Below, one piece after another: positions 1 through 9,600 of a DNA stretch of 64,000 bases. The position numbers and the translations under genes are program-made. Each line of letters opens with the position of its first letter. Position 1 is the first letter of the stretch. The DNA lies in contig CATLGV010000011.1 in the NCBI GenBank assembly GCA_949948735.1, forward strand, positions 48,825 through 112,824. The letters are read 5' to 3'. Origin of the DNA: an uncultured Lachnospiraceae bacterium (GTDB lineage Bacteria; Bacillota; Clostridia; Lachnospirales; Lachnospiraceae). The notes under the pieces are model-generated. The model made no database searches. It was not told the DNA's origin and saw only the letters and a list, made by a program, of their open reading frames with translations.

Positions 1-191
1 TTTCACAAAACATTATCAGATGATTGTTGTCCTGTCAATCATTTTCGATCCCCGCCCTCCCCAATGCCTGCGTGATATGGTATCTTCCTTCGTCGCCTCC
101 GGTCATCCAAAGCCTCCTGTATTCTTTTTCTGCCATATACCACAGCTTTCTCTGCCAATTTCCAAACAGTACCTGCATTACCAATCCCATT
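1..191. other. Non-coding left edge
   Basis: No convincing gene is visible. Short open frames here lack ribosome binding sites and recognisable domains. Positions 20-42 can form a low-GC hairpin (ATGATTG, 9-nt loop, CAATCAT) followed by TTTC, which may be the terminator of a gene lying outside the window. Confidence 0.4.
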
Positions 192-221
192 TTGCCATTC
201 CGCCATATTTCGTGCTATAAT
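192..221 (+). promoter_or_regulatory. Probable sigma-A promoter of rarA
   Basis: TTGCCA (192-197), an 18-nt spacer and a perfect TATAAT (216-221) lie about 60 bp upstream of the rarA start codon. Confidence 0.55.
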
Positions 222-279
222 ATCCTTAGATAGAACGTATTCTCAATGTGGGTATCAAAAGAAAAACGAGGTGACAGCT

Positions 280-1596
280 ATGGGACAACTCAGCCTGTTT
301 GACGACCGCAGCGTCAGCGCGCCGCTGGCAAGCCGTCTGCGGCCGGAGACACTGGAGGAATATGTCGGGCAGAAGCATCTGCTCGGAGAAGGAAAGCTTC
401 TGCGCCAGCTTATCGACAGAGACCAGATTTCCTCCATGATTTTCTGGGGGCCGCCCGGTGTGGGCAAAACGACGCTCGCACGGATTATCGCAGGACGCAC
501 AAGGGCTTCCTTTGTGGAATTCAGCGCAGTAACCAGCGGCATTAAGGATATCAAGGAAGTGATGGCGCAGGCGGAGCAGAACCGGATGATGGGCATTCGG
601 ACGCTCCTGTTCGTTGATGAGATTCACCGCTTCAACAAAGCGCAGCAGGACGCGTTTTTGCCCTATGTAGAAAAGGGCAGCATTATTCTGGTCGGCGCGA
701 CGACAGAAAATCCGTCCTTTGAAATCAACGCCGCTCTCCTGTCACGCTGTAAGGTTTTCGTGCTGAAGGCGCTGGATGAAAACGACCTGAAGGAGCTGCT
801 CGCGCATGCGCTCGCAAGCCCGAAAGGATTGGGAAGCATGGAAATCGCCATCGAAGAGGAGCATCTTTTTGCAATCGCCCGTTTTGCCAACGGAGACGCC
901 CGGACGGCGCTCAATACCCTCGAGATGGCCGTACTGAACGGTGAAATCGACGGCAGCGGGAAAATCCATGTCAACGCGGAAGTCCTTTCCCAATGCATGA
1001 ACCGCCGTTCCCTGCTCTATGACAAGAACGGCGAGGAGCATTACAACCTGATATCCGCGCTGCACAAATCCATGCGCAACAGCGACCCCGATGCCGCCGT
1101 CTACTGGCTGTGCCGGATGCTTGACGGCGGAGAAGAGCCGCTTTATATTGCAAGACGGCTGATACGCTTTGCCAGCGAGGACGTCGGCATGGCCGATTCC
1201 CAGGCGCTGCAGGTTGCCGTCGCCGCCTATCAGGCATGCCACTTTCTGGGAATGCCCGAATGCGACGTGCATCTGACCCACGCCGTGGTTTATCTGTCCA
1301 TGGCGCCCAAATCCAACGCCCTGTACGCAGCCTGCGAGCACTGCAAGAAAGACGTGCGCGAGCTGCCGGCAGAGCCGGTGCCGCTTCAAATCTGCAACGC
1401 CCCGACCGGACTTATGAAAGAGCTTGATTACGGCAAAGGCTACATCTATGCCCATGATACAGAGGAAAAGCTGACGAAAATGAAATGTCTGCCCGAAAGC
1501 CTTGCCGACAGAAGGTATTATCTGCCGACGCGGGAAGGACATGAGCGGGAAGTGAAGGAGCGGCTGGAGGAAATCCTGCGCTGGAAAAACGATTAA
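280..1596 (+). CDS. rarA: Replication-associated recombination protein A (RarA/MgsA AAA+ ATPase)
   Basis: A clamp-loader-like AAA+ ATPase of the RarA/MgsA/WRNIP1 family, which acts at stalled replication forks in the cytoplasm. The sequence has a Walker A motif (GPPGVGKTTLAR) near residue 60, a Walker B motif (LLFVDEIHRFN) near residue 110, a sensor-1-like GATTENPSF segment and the long helical C-terminal tetramerisation region; its 438 aa match the family. The frame is open from a GTG at 271, but GAGGTGA (268-274) stands 5 nt before the ATG at 280, so that ATG is the likely start. The gene is read from its own promoter and converges on the RNase H gene, with stop codons overlapping by 4 nt. 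Confidence 0.93.
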   Translation: MGQLSLFDDRSVSAPLASRLRPETLEEYVGQKHLLGEGKLLRQLIDRDQISSMIFWGPPGVGKTTLARIIAGRTRASFVEFSAVTSGIKDIKEVMAQAEQNRMMGIRTLLFVDEIHRFNKAQQDAFLPYVEKGSIILVGATTENPSFEINAALLSRCKVFVLKALDENDLKELLAHALASPKGLGSMEIAIEEEHLFAIARFANGDARTALNTLEMAVLNGEIDGSGKIHVNAEVLSQCMNRRSLLYDKNGEEHYNLISALHKSMRNSDPDAAVYWLCRMLDGGEEPLYIARRLIRFASEDVGMADSQALQVAVAAYQACHFLGMPECDVHLTHAVVYLSMAPKSNALYAACEHCKKDVRELPAEPVPLQICNAPTGLMKELDYGKGYIYAHDTEEKLTKMKCLPESLADRRYYLPTREGHEREVKERLEEILRWKND

Positions 1597-2321
1597 GGCG
1601 CCGCTCCTATTCCGAGCGCCGCCTTCGCCAGCCTGTCGGCCAGCTCGTTATACGTGTCTCCCGAATGTCCTTTTACTTTTACAAAGCGGATACGCACTCT
1701 GGCGCTCACCTTTTTGTAATATGCAGCATAGGCAATCGTCCCTTCTTTTTTGGCCTGCCACTCGCCGCTGCACCATCTGGCGATCCCTTCATAATCGTGA
1801 TAGATCGTGACCGACGGAATATTATTGTCCAGACAATAGCGCATTGCCGCCTCGGCGCCCTTAATCTCGCCCGCGACATTGTGCATCTGCGCCAGGCCGC
1901 TGTCCGTATATTTCTCTGAGAAGTGCAGCTCCTGTCCGTTATGGAAAAGCACCATGCCATAGGAAAACGCGCCGGTTGCCGCATCATAGCTCCCGTCCAC
2001 ATAGGCCGCAGCCTGCGTCTCGTCCACAGCGTCCTCACAGGACAAGGCCGCAGCGTCCTCACAAGGCAAGGCCGCAGCGTCCCGGCCGCTGTTCCCCTGT
2101 CTGTCAACGCATTCCTGTCGGATCTGGCACTGCGCGCCGCCGGTCGCAGCGGCCTCTGGGCCGTCCCCGTTCTGCGCTATGAACGCCTCCGCCTCCTGCC
2201 TTGTGCCAAAGCTCTTAAAGACCGCGCCCGAAAAACCGTTCGTCTGCTGCTGGCATTCCGCCCATGTCCCGTAAATGCCGGGGACTCTGCCCGTCTTCAC
2301 CGCGTAAAATTTCTTTGCCAT
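1593..2321 (-). CDS. rnhA: Ribonuclease H with N-terminal hybrid-binding (viroplasmin-like) domain
   Basis: Cleaves RNA in RNA:DNA hybrids. Residues 1-50 (KKFYAVKTGRVPGIYGTW...) form the hybrid-binding domain seen in eukaryotic RNase H1 and many Firmicutes enzymes. Residues 104-237 are the RNase HI domain, with apparent catalytic D109 (YVDGSYD), E152 (GEIKGAE), D176 (YHDYEG) and D229 (ELADRLAK), plus the loop histidine H219 (VKGHSG). A roughly 50-residue linker separates the domains and contains a small tandem repeat (DAAALPCED / DAAALSCED), caused by a direct repeat of about 24 bp in the DNA. It converges on rarA. Confidence 0.92.
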   Translation of the reverse strand: MAKKFYAVKTGRVPGIYGTWAECQQQTNGFSGAVFKSFGTRQEAEAFIAQNGDGPEAAATGGAQCQIRQECVDRQGNSGRDAAALPCEDAAALSCEDAVDETQAAAYVDGSYDAATGAFSYGMVLFHNGQELHFSEKYTDSGLAQMHNVAGEIKGAEAAMRYCLDNNIPSVTIYHDYEGIARWCSGEWQAKKEGTIAYAAYYKKVSARVRIRFVKVKGHSGDTYNELADRLAKAALGIGAAP

Positions 2322-2366
2322 TTTTCCTCGTTTCCGCTTAGTCCTTGAAGCCCGGAAAGCGCCTCT

Positions 2367-3383
2367 TTAATAGGGCAGATAATTGATGGTATCTCTGTAT
2401 ACCAGCGCGTAAACCGTAGACGGGAAATCCGTCGTAAAGGTCAGGGTCGCGTCGCTCATGTCCTCATCTGTCAGGATGTTTATAGCGCCCGGCTGAATCT
2501 GAATCAGTGAAAACTGTCTTCCCGGGTAACGGACAGCCGGCGGAATGGTCATTACATAGGTAAGCGGCACGTCCGTGCGGCTGTAATCGCTGCTTTCTCC
2601 CGTAATCGCCATATTGTAAGCGGTCACATACGTCGCGTCCCCAAGCACCAGTGAAAACGCCTCCAAAGCGGCCGGCCCCTGCGGTTTGCTCTTGATATAG
2701 GTATACATCTTCTCTTCCGGCTTCTGCGATATAATCTCCAGACTGCTGCTGTAATCCACAATCGGATATTTCAGATTGGTATAAGTCGACAACGCATCCT
2801 GCGGCGAGACATTTACAATCTCAGGCCATGCCATATTCTGCACCCGCTTGATCATATAGTAATTGGCCAGCGTAAAATTGTAATATCCGTTGAAGCGCTG
2901 CATAAACGCGGTGATACTGTCCAGGCTGTTATACGGTACGTTGCCGACATCCCTGCTCACAATATCGGTCCCGAAAAAGTCAAACAGACAGCCGCCCGCC
3001 TCATTGCCAAAGGCCGTCGGGCTTTCGATGAAGGTACCCACGTACATCGATACATAGCGCAGCTCCCGCAGATTGGAAAACGCCTCCGCGCCGATAGAAG
3101 TCACGCCCTTCTCAATGATCAGCCTGCGCACCGCCTTATCATGCCACGGCCGGTTCCCCAGGCAGTCCTTGTCATACGAAGGCACCGCGCCCGTTCCCCG
3201 GATATACAGTGTATCGTCCTCGATTCGCGCCAGAAGATTCGTCCCCTGGCCGTCCGTATAAGTCCAGCCTTCCCTGTCGGGCTCCTTCTCCCATCTGGGG
3301 TTGTCCGCCGCCTTAGCCTGCATCGGCATCATCAGGGACAGCACCAGCGCGCACATTGTCAAAACACTAATGAACTTTTTCAT
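2367..3383 (-). CDS. Secreted protein with a short BspA-like leucine-rich segment
   Basis: A 338-aa exported protein of unknown function. It starts with a typical signal peptide (KKFISVLTMCALVLSLMMPMQAKA). Residues about 40-110 resemble BspA-type LRR_5 repeats (IIEKGVTSIGAEAFSNLRELRYV). The remainder is not recognised; it contains a transglutaminase-like-free, beta-rich stretch ending in TFTTDFPSTVYALVYRD. The frame is open from 3404, but that region contains the AGAGGTGG ribosome binding site, so the ATG at 3383 is chosen. The gene has its own strong promoter and palindromic operator and appears monocistronic. Confidence 0.7.
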   Translation of the reverse strand: MKKFISVLTMCALVLSLMMPMQAKAADNPRWEKEPDREGWTYTDGQGTNLLARIEDDTLYIRGTGAVPSYDKDCLGNRPWHDKAVRRLIIEKGVTSIGAEAFSNLRELRYVSMYVGTFIESPTAFGNEAGGCLFDFFGTDIVSRDVGNVPYNSLDSITAFMQRFNGYYNFTLANYYMIKRVQNMAWPEIVNVSPQDALSTYTNLKYPIVDYSSSLEIISQKPEEKMYTYIKSKPQGPAALEAFSLVLGDATYVTAYNMAITGESSDYSRTDVPLTYVMTIPPAVRYPGRQFSLIQIQPGAINILTDEDMSDATLTFTTDFPSTVYALVYRDTINYLPY

Positions 3384-3425
3384 CTCATCCACCTCTTTTC
3401 GCATTTATAAAAAGCAACAATTTCC

Positions 3426-3457
3426 ATGGTATACAATGCCATGGTATATAATACCAT
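3426..3457. promoter_or_regulatory. Palindromic operator at the transcription start
   Basis: A perfect palindrome ATGGTAT-ATA-ATACCAT (3441-3457) covers the predicted transcription start, and a third ATGGTAT half-site lies at 3426-3432, 15 bp away centre to centre. The position, just downstream of the -10 box, suits a repressor. The cognate regulator is not identified. Confidence 0.55.
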
Positions 3458-3463
3458 ACCATT

Positions 3464-3492
3464 ATTTTACAGGTAATCCATTTTTATGTCAA
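3464..3492 (-). promoter_or_regulatory. Strong sigma-A promoter of the secreted-protein gene
   Basis: On the minus strand, TTGACA (3487-3492), a 17-nt spacer and TAAAAT (3464-3469) form a near-consensus promoter about 80 bp before the start codon. Confidence 0.75.
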
Positions 3493-3535
3493 TTGCAGGA
3501 TTAGGTAATACCGCTAGTATATTTTTCCATCCGGC

Positions 3536-6500
3536 CTATTTTAATATTTCGCGCAGCAGCGCCATCAGCTTCGGAATATGAATCGGCTTTGCAATGTGCC
3601 CGTTCATCCCGGCGTCCAGCGCTTCCTTTTTATCCTCGTCGAAGGCGTTTGCCGTCATGGCGATAATCGGAATGTCCGCAACGGCGGTATCCTCCAGCGC
3701 CCTGATTTGCCTTGTCGCCTCGTAACCGTTCATAATCGGCATCTGTATATCCATCAGGACCAGATCATACTGTCCGGCTCCGGCCGCGGCCATCTTCTCT
3801 ACCGCAACCGCACCGTCGTCAGCCACGTCGACCGCGAAGCCGGCCTCCTGCAAAATCTCCACGGCAATCTCCTGATTCAGCTCATTATCCTCCACCAGCA
3901 GGATATGTTTTCCCGCAAAGATCTCATTGTCCCCGGCAGACGCCTCCTCCGTATCCTGCACCGTAAACGGCGATTCCAGAATCTCTCTGAGCTCCGACAG
4001 GAAAATCGGCTTGGAGCAAAACGCGGTAACGCCCGCCGCACGCGCCTCCTCCTCAATATCCGTCCAGTCGTATGCGGTCAATATAATAATGGGCTTCTCC
4101 TCCCCGATAATGCCCCGAATCCGCCGCACAACCTCGATACCGTTCATATCCGGCATCAGCCAGTCTATGATGAATACCGCGTATTCGTCGCCCTGCTCCC
4201 CCGCCAGCTGCACGCGCAGCACCGCTTCCTTTCCGGACGTCGTCCAGTCCGGCCGCATTCCGATAACGGAAAGCATTTTGGTAACGCTGGAGCAGGTATT
4301 GAAGTCGTCGTCAGCCACAAGCGCCCTGAGTCCGCTCAGCTCCGGAATCACCTCCTGACGGACCGGACCGGTGCAGGTCTTAAACTGCAAAGCCACCGTA
4401 AAGGTCGTTCCCTTGCCTTCCTCACTGGCGACGGAGATGGTGCCGTTCATCATATCCACGATATTTTTGGTGATTGCCATCCCAAGCCCGGTTCCCTGAA
4501 TCCCGCTGACCGTACTTGTTCGCTCCCGCTCAAACGGCTCAAAAACATGCCGCAAAAATTCCTCGCTCATACCGATTCCGGTGTCCTTTACCTGGAACTC
4601 ATACGCGGCCCATCCCTCGGGCGCATTCGGCTTCTGCAAAATCCGCACGCCCACAAAACCGCCGGGCTTTGTGAACTTCATCGCGTTACTCAGCAGATTT
4701 AACAGCACCTGATTTAACCGGAGCTTATCACATAAAATATGCTCGTCCACCACGTCCGCCGTATCGATGTAAAATTCCAGCTGCTTTGACGTAATATCGG
4801 CCTGTACGATCGTCTTCAGGTCATGCATAATCTCCGGAAGGGACGTCTCCTTCTCCTCGATCTTCACCTTACCGCTCTCGATGCGGCTCATGTCCAGAAC
4901 ATCGTTAATCAGGCTGAGCAGGTGATTGCTGGACGTCGTAATCTTGGCCAGATACCCCTGCACCTGCTCCTTGCTGTCAATATGCGCCGCCGCAAGGGAC
5001 GTAAATCCGATAATCGCATTCATCGGCGTACGGATGTCATGCGACATATTGTTCAGGAAGGTTGTCTTGGCGCGGTTTGCGTGCTGCGCCGCCGCAAGCG
5101 CGTCCTCCAGGTCGATCTTCTGCCGCTCCAGCTTCTCCTCCATCTTTTTCTCATCGTCAATATCCACAAAAAGGCCCACAAAAGCAATCGGGGAGCCGTC
5201 CTCGCGTCTCGACAGCCTTCCGGCCGCGTGGAACCACCGCAATCCCGCATGCTTCGTAAACAGACGATATTCCACGTCATAGGTTTTTTCACCGGTATAA
5301 TCCTTTACCGTATCCCAGTATTCTTCGACGGCCTGCTCCTTATCCTCCTCGTACAGCAGGTCGGACCAGGATTCCAGCCGGTTGGGGAATTCCTCCTCGG
5401 TCTCGTACCCGACCATCTTCCGGAAAACCTCCGACCATGTGCAGGATACAATCTCCGCGCGCTCGTTAAACTCCATACTCCACAGTCCGGAGTTCATCGC
5501 GTCATGGATATTTTCCATGGCCGCCTGCTCCTTCTCGATTTGGGCGTACGCGGCCCTGATTCTGTCCCCGTCTTCCTTCTCCTTCTCCAGAAGCGCCCTT
5601 GCGCTCTTTTTGGACTGCCGAATCAGCGCTATAAATACGACGAGCATCACAAGCACCGTAATGACAATCTGGATAATACCGCGATTCATCATGCCGGAGC
5701 TGATCGAGCTGATTTGGCCGCTGATTACGTTATCCTTAATCAGAATCGTCAGCATCCAGTTCGTCCCCGCCACCGGAACATAACAGAGATCCTCCCTGGA
5801 TCCGTTATAGCGGAACGTAACCTGGCCGGAGCTGCCGTTTGTGAAATCCGCTTCCAGCTGCGCAAAGCTTCCGCCGTTTTCAAACTCCGCTTCCCTGAGC
5901 GCCGTAAGAATATTCGTCCCCGCCTTCAGATTCCCGAAATCATCACTTGTGAGATCCTCGCCGTTGCGGTGATAGAGGCTGCAGAACGTTTCGTTGTCGG
6001 CAGTCTGCAGCGTCAGGGAGCTCAGCATCTCATCGATATTAATTTGAACAAAGCAGATCTTCATCTGCACGCCCCGGAAAACAATACCCTCCACGGGAAC
6101 CGCAAGAATCACCTGTTTCCTCGCACCATCGAGATTCAACGTGGAGATCACCGGCTCCGTCAGCTCTTCGGGCGGAGCGCCGTATTCGTCCGTACCGGGC
6201 GCCGTGCTGAATTCCGTGTAAACAATGCCGTTTTCATCCACCAGCGCAAACCGGTCGATGCCGTACAGCGTCTTGACCTTTCCGAGAAATCTGCGCAGAC
6301 TCTCCTCTGACGCCAGATCCGAGTCCTCCATTACCGCAAGCGCATTCGCAATGTACGAATAATTACTCTTTAACTCCTCGGAAACCACCTGTGCCCGCCG
6401 CCCGGCCAGCTCCTCCAGATAAAATTCGCTGACTTTTCCGACAGCCTGCCTTGTGCCGACGCGCGCGCTGTTTGACACCCAAATCGTCGTAATCAGAAGA

Positions 6501-6592
6501 ATCGCCGCAATCAGCGCCCCGCCTGCTATCGCATAGGCAACTGCCTGTTTTCTTTGCTTTTTGTCCATACTCTTGTATTCTGACTGGTTCAT
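3536..6592 (-). CDS. Membrane hybrid sensor histidine kinase with two receiver domains
   Basis: A 1018-aa hybrid kinase. A transmembrane helix (about residues 18-40) is followed by an extracellular sensor region (about 41-303) that looks like a Cache-type domain, a second helix (about 304-325), a short coiled coil and a PAS domain (about 362-480). The cytoplasmic core has a HisKA domain with phospho-acceptor H518 (MSHDIRTPMN), a HATPase domain with N-box (NLLSNAMKF) and G-boxes (DTGIGM, GTGLGM), then REC1 (likely D810, IIDWLMPD) and REC2 (likely D948, LMDIQMP). No DNA-binding output domain or Hpt domain is present, so the output partner is unknown. It follows the DUF4132 gene by 35 bp on the same strand and is probably cotranscribed with it. 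Confidence 0.88.
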   Translation of the reverse strand: MNQSEYKSMDKKQRKQAVAYAIAGGALIAAILLITTIWVSNSARVGTRQAVGKVSEFYLEELAGRRAQVVSEELKSNYSYIANALAVMEDSDLASEESLRRFLGKVKTLYGIDRFALVDENGIVYTEFSTAPGTDEYGAPPEELTEPVISTLNLDGARKQVILAVPVEGIVFRGVQMKICFVQINIDEMLSSLTLQTADNETFCSLYHRNGEDLTSDDFGNLKAGTNILTALREAEFENGGSFAQLEADFTNGSSGQVTFRYNGSREDLCYVPVAGTNWMLTILIKDNVISGQISSISSGMMNRGIIQIVITVLVMLVVFIALIRQSKKSARALLEKEKEDGDRIRAAYAQIEKEQAAMENIHDAMNSGLWSMEFNERAEIVSCTWSEVFRKMVGYETEEEFPNRLESWSDLLYEEDKEQAVEEYWDTVKDYTGEKTYDVEYRLFTKHAGLRWFHAAGRLSRREDGSPIAFVGLFVDIDDEKKMEEKLERQKIDLEDALAAAQHANRAKTTFLNNMSHDIRTPMNAIIGFTSLAAAHIDSKEQVQGYLAKITTSSNHLLSLINDVLDMSRIESGKVKIEEKETSLPEIMHDLKTIVQADITSKQLEFYIDTADVVDEHILCDKLRLNQVLLNLLSNAMKFTKPGGFVGVRILQKPNAPEGWAAYEFQVKDTGIGMSEEFLRHVFEPFERERTSTVSGIQGTGLGMAITKNIVDMMNGTISVASEEGKGTTFTVALQFKTCTGPVRQEVIPELSGLRALVADDDFNTCSSVTKMLSVIGMRPDWTTSGKEAVLRVQLAGEQGDEYAVFIIDWLMPDMNGIEVVRRIRGIIGEEKPIIILTAYDWTDIEEEARAAGVTAFCSKPIFLSELREILESPFTVQDTEEASAGDNEIFAGKHILLVEDNELNQEIAVEILQEAGFAVDVADDGAVAVEKMAAAGAGQYDLVLMDIQMPIMNGYEATRQIRALEDTAVADIPIIAMTANAFDEDKKEALDAGMNGHIAKPIHIPKLMALLREILK

Positions 6593-6627
6593 TTTTCTTC
6601 CATCCTCAATTCATTTCAACCGTTTTC

Positions 6628-9600
6628 TTACTGTATCTGTTTTATGATATTCGGATCCTTGATTTTCCCGTCCTCGGCAAACAGAAGGATTTTCGACATA
6701 ATTTCCGCCGTCTTTGGGTCGTCGTCCACAAAGGGCAGGAAAATACGCCCTCTGTGCTGTGAATGAACCGGAACGACGAACAGCATGGCATTTCCGATTT
6801 GATGCACAACGCCGCTGCCAAGGTGTACCGTGTACTGGCCGAGCTTCCCGTCGATAATCGCGTGATTCCCCTCCAGGCGGACATTCTTCGTCCCAAACAG
6901 GGAAAGATTGCACGCGACGATTGCGCGGCGCATCTCGATTGTCGAGTGGCTTGTTTCAGGGTCTACGCCGCCGGCATGGGCGACGCTGACCGCCAGGTCC
7001 ACATCCCGCATAACCTCACTGTATATAATGTCCGGAATATCCTTGACCGGAAGCGCCTTCCCGCTCTTGCGGTCCGAAAATACGACGTATTCCAGGGTCG
7101 GCGCTTCCGCATCGCTCGGCGAAAACCAGTCCGCCATCGCGTAAATACGGGCGACAATATTCTCCTTATAGTAAATCTTCTGCAGGCCGTCATCGTAGTC
7201 CGCCACCCATCGCCTGCTGCGCAGGGCGCCCACAGTCTTCTGCGGCTGAATCTGATTGCCTGAAAACAGCATGGATTCTTCTTTTTCCAGCTCCTCCTCC
7301 AGCTTCACGTACAGTTCACGGAAAACCTGCTTAAAGGGCTGCCGAATCTGCTTTTCAAACAGCAGCTTCTGGTATTCGTGCCACCGGCCGCTTTCATACA
7401 GGTCAAAGGGATGCGCGATAAGGACCCTGTCATCCGGCTTTACGGAAAGGAGCGCGCCTGCGGCGTCCAGAAGGCCGTCCTTTGTGAGGAACCCAAGCCC
7501 CTGCTTCCCGTCATCCTCCAGCTTTACCACAAGCGGCTCCACAATCGGACGGGCTACCGGATTCTGACCCAGCTCCAGAAGCTCCCAGACCTCGAAGGCC
7601 GTGCGATCCTCCATCGCCTGCTCCATCATCTGCCGCGTCCGGCTGTACTGATCCTTTAACTGCTTCACCGTTTCCTGGAGTCTGAGCACCGTCTCATTCT
7701 TTTTATATTTTGCCGGAACGGCTTTGAGCGCCTTACCGTCCTTCCTGCATGCCAGCGTGCTCTTCCCGTTCTCGTCCACGCATATCTGAAGCTCGATTTC
7801 ATCTGCCCGCTGCCAGTCAAAGTATTCCGAAGACTGCTTTGTCAGCCTGCCCTCCATGCGCAGCACCAGACGCGTTACGTCCGTAAATCCCGCGTTCACG
7901 CTCAGATTGCCCAGTGCGATTTGCACCGCGCGTCCCTCGCTGGCCCGCCGCTGCGCGCCGAACTGCCGGCTTTCCTTCTTATATTTCTGGATAAACTGGT
8001 ATCTGTCCAGCATCTCCGTCTCCCGCTCCTCCTTGTCCGCCGGAAGCGGCAGCAGGCCGATGCTCATCAGAAGATCCTTATTGCGCCTGGCGTCGATTTC
8101 CGTCTTGAGCGCCGCCTTCTCGACATTTCCGAGCGCGGCATCGGCATATTTTCTTGCTCTTGCATGGGCCGTTCCGGTGGAGGAGTACTTCGCGGCGTCA
8201 TAGAGCAGCTTGAAGCTCTTCTCCCCGAGCTTTTCATACGCTTCAAAGAACCAGTGGATGTCAAAGGCCCCGTCCGTCAGCTCCTCCGGCGAAAGCGGGG
8301 TATATTTTGCAATCGTCGAGGCCACCTGTTCGTCAAACCGCTCGCTGGTGTGCGCCATGAAATAATAACAGGTACTCGCAAAGCCGGGCATCTGAAAATA
8401 TTCTTCCAGCATGGGTATCCACTGCTGCGCATACATGGCAAGCTCCGCAAGGCGTTTCTGGGTAATGTCCGTGCCCTTCAGCGCCTTTTTCAGATCCTCC
8501 GCCGTCTCATCCGGCCCCGGCATGGAGACCTTGAGCAGATGGCTGAGCACCACCCTTCTCTCGGAATTAGCGGTGTAATAGCTGTAGCCCCGCTGTAACG
8601 GATCCTTTCCGAGCGCCGTTAAAATCTGTATCATATAATCGATTCCGTAAATAACCTGAATGCTCTTCATATCCGAAGAAAAGGGCGTAGGCTGCTCTCC
8701 GCGCTTTAACTCAACCTTTAAGACCATCGGAAGCACCTCTCTGTAAAGCGCATGCGCAAAGGTCATCTCCGGCAGCTCCTCCCCGATGGTGTCAAAGCGG
8801 TATTTCCCGTCCACAGGCTGTATCACGCCATTGCCGAAAAAGGCATTCAGCCCGCGGACCGCGGCCTTGCGGTAAGAGACAGCGCCCTTCTGTTCCACGG
8901 CGCTTACCGGCTCCAGAAGGCCTCCCAGCCCGACAAAGGTAAACACAGCCTTATAAAACAGGTCCTTATCCCATATTCCCCGCACATAGCACTGCACATA
9001 GTCCGACAGCCCGAGATAATACGACGGCCTGCTGCCGTAAGAATACTGGGACTGCTTCTCCCGCGATTTCTGTTCTTTATAATACTGCTGCAGCCGAAAA
9101 CGCAGCGCAAAGGCATTTTCCCATTCCGCTTTATTCTCTTTGTCGGCATAGGACAGCCACTGGCACATATCCGACAGCACCGGCAGCTCCACCGCGCGTC
9201 TTGTGTAAACGGCCGTCGCCCCGTTCCAGCGCTTCTCCTGCACCGTCACCAGGTCGTTTGTGGGATCAAGCACCGTAAGCAGCTTCGAGATACCGCACAG
9301 GCCATGCTGCACCAGAAGCGCATGCGGAACATACTGGCGAAACAGCGCGGACAAAATCGTCTGCACCTGCGCTCTGTAGGAGAGCGGAATCGTCAGATTG
9401 GAGAAAGGCGCCTTTTTCAGAAGACCGCTTCCAAACACCTTTTGGTAGAGCTTCGTATTCTGCTCGTAATAGCCGCGCTGATCACAGCATCTGCGGTAAA
9501 GCTCCGCTTCCAGCAAAAGCTGGGGCGTCTTAATCTCCTTGCTGTAAAATTCCTCCCACATCTCCCGGAAGGGGTAAAGATCCAGCGGCTCGGCGTCGCT

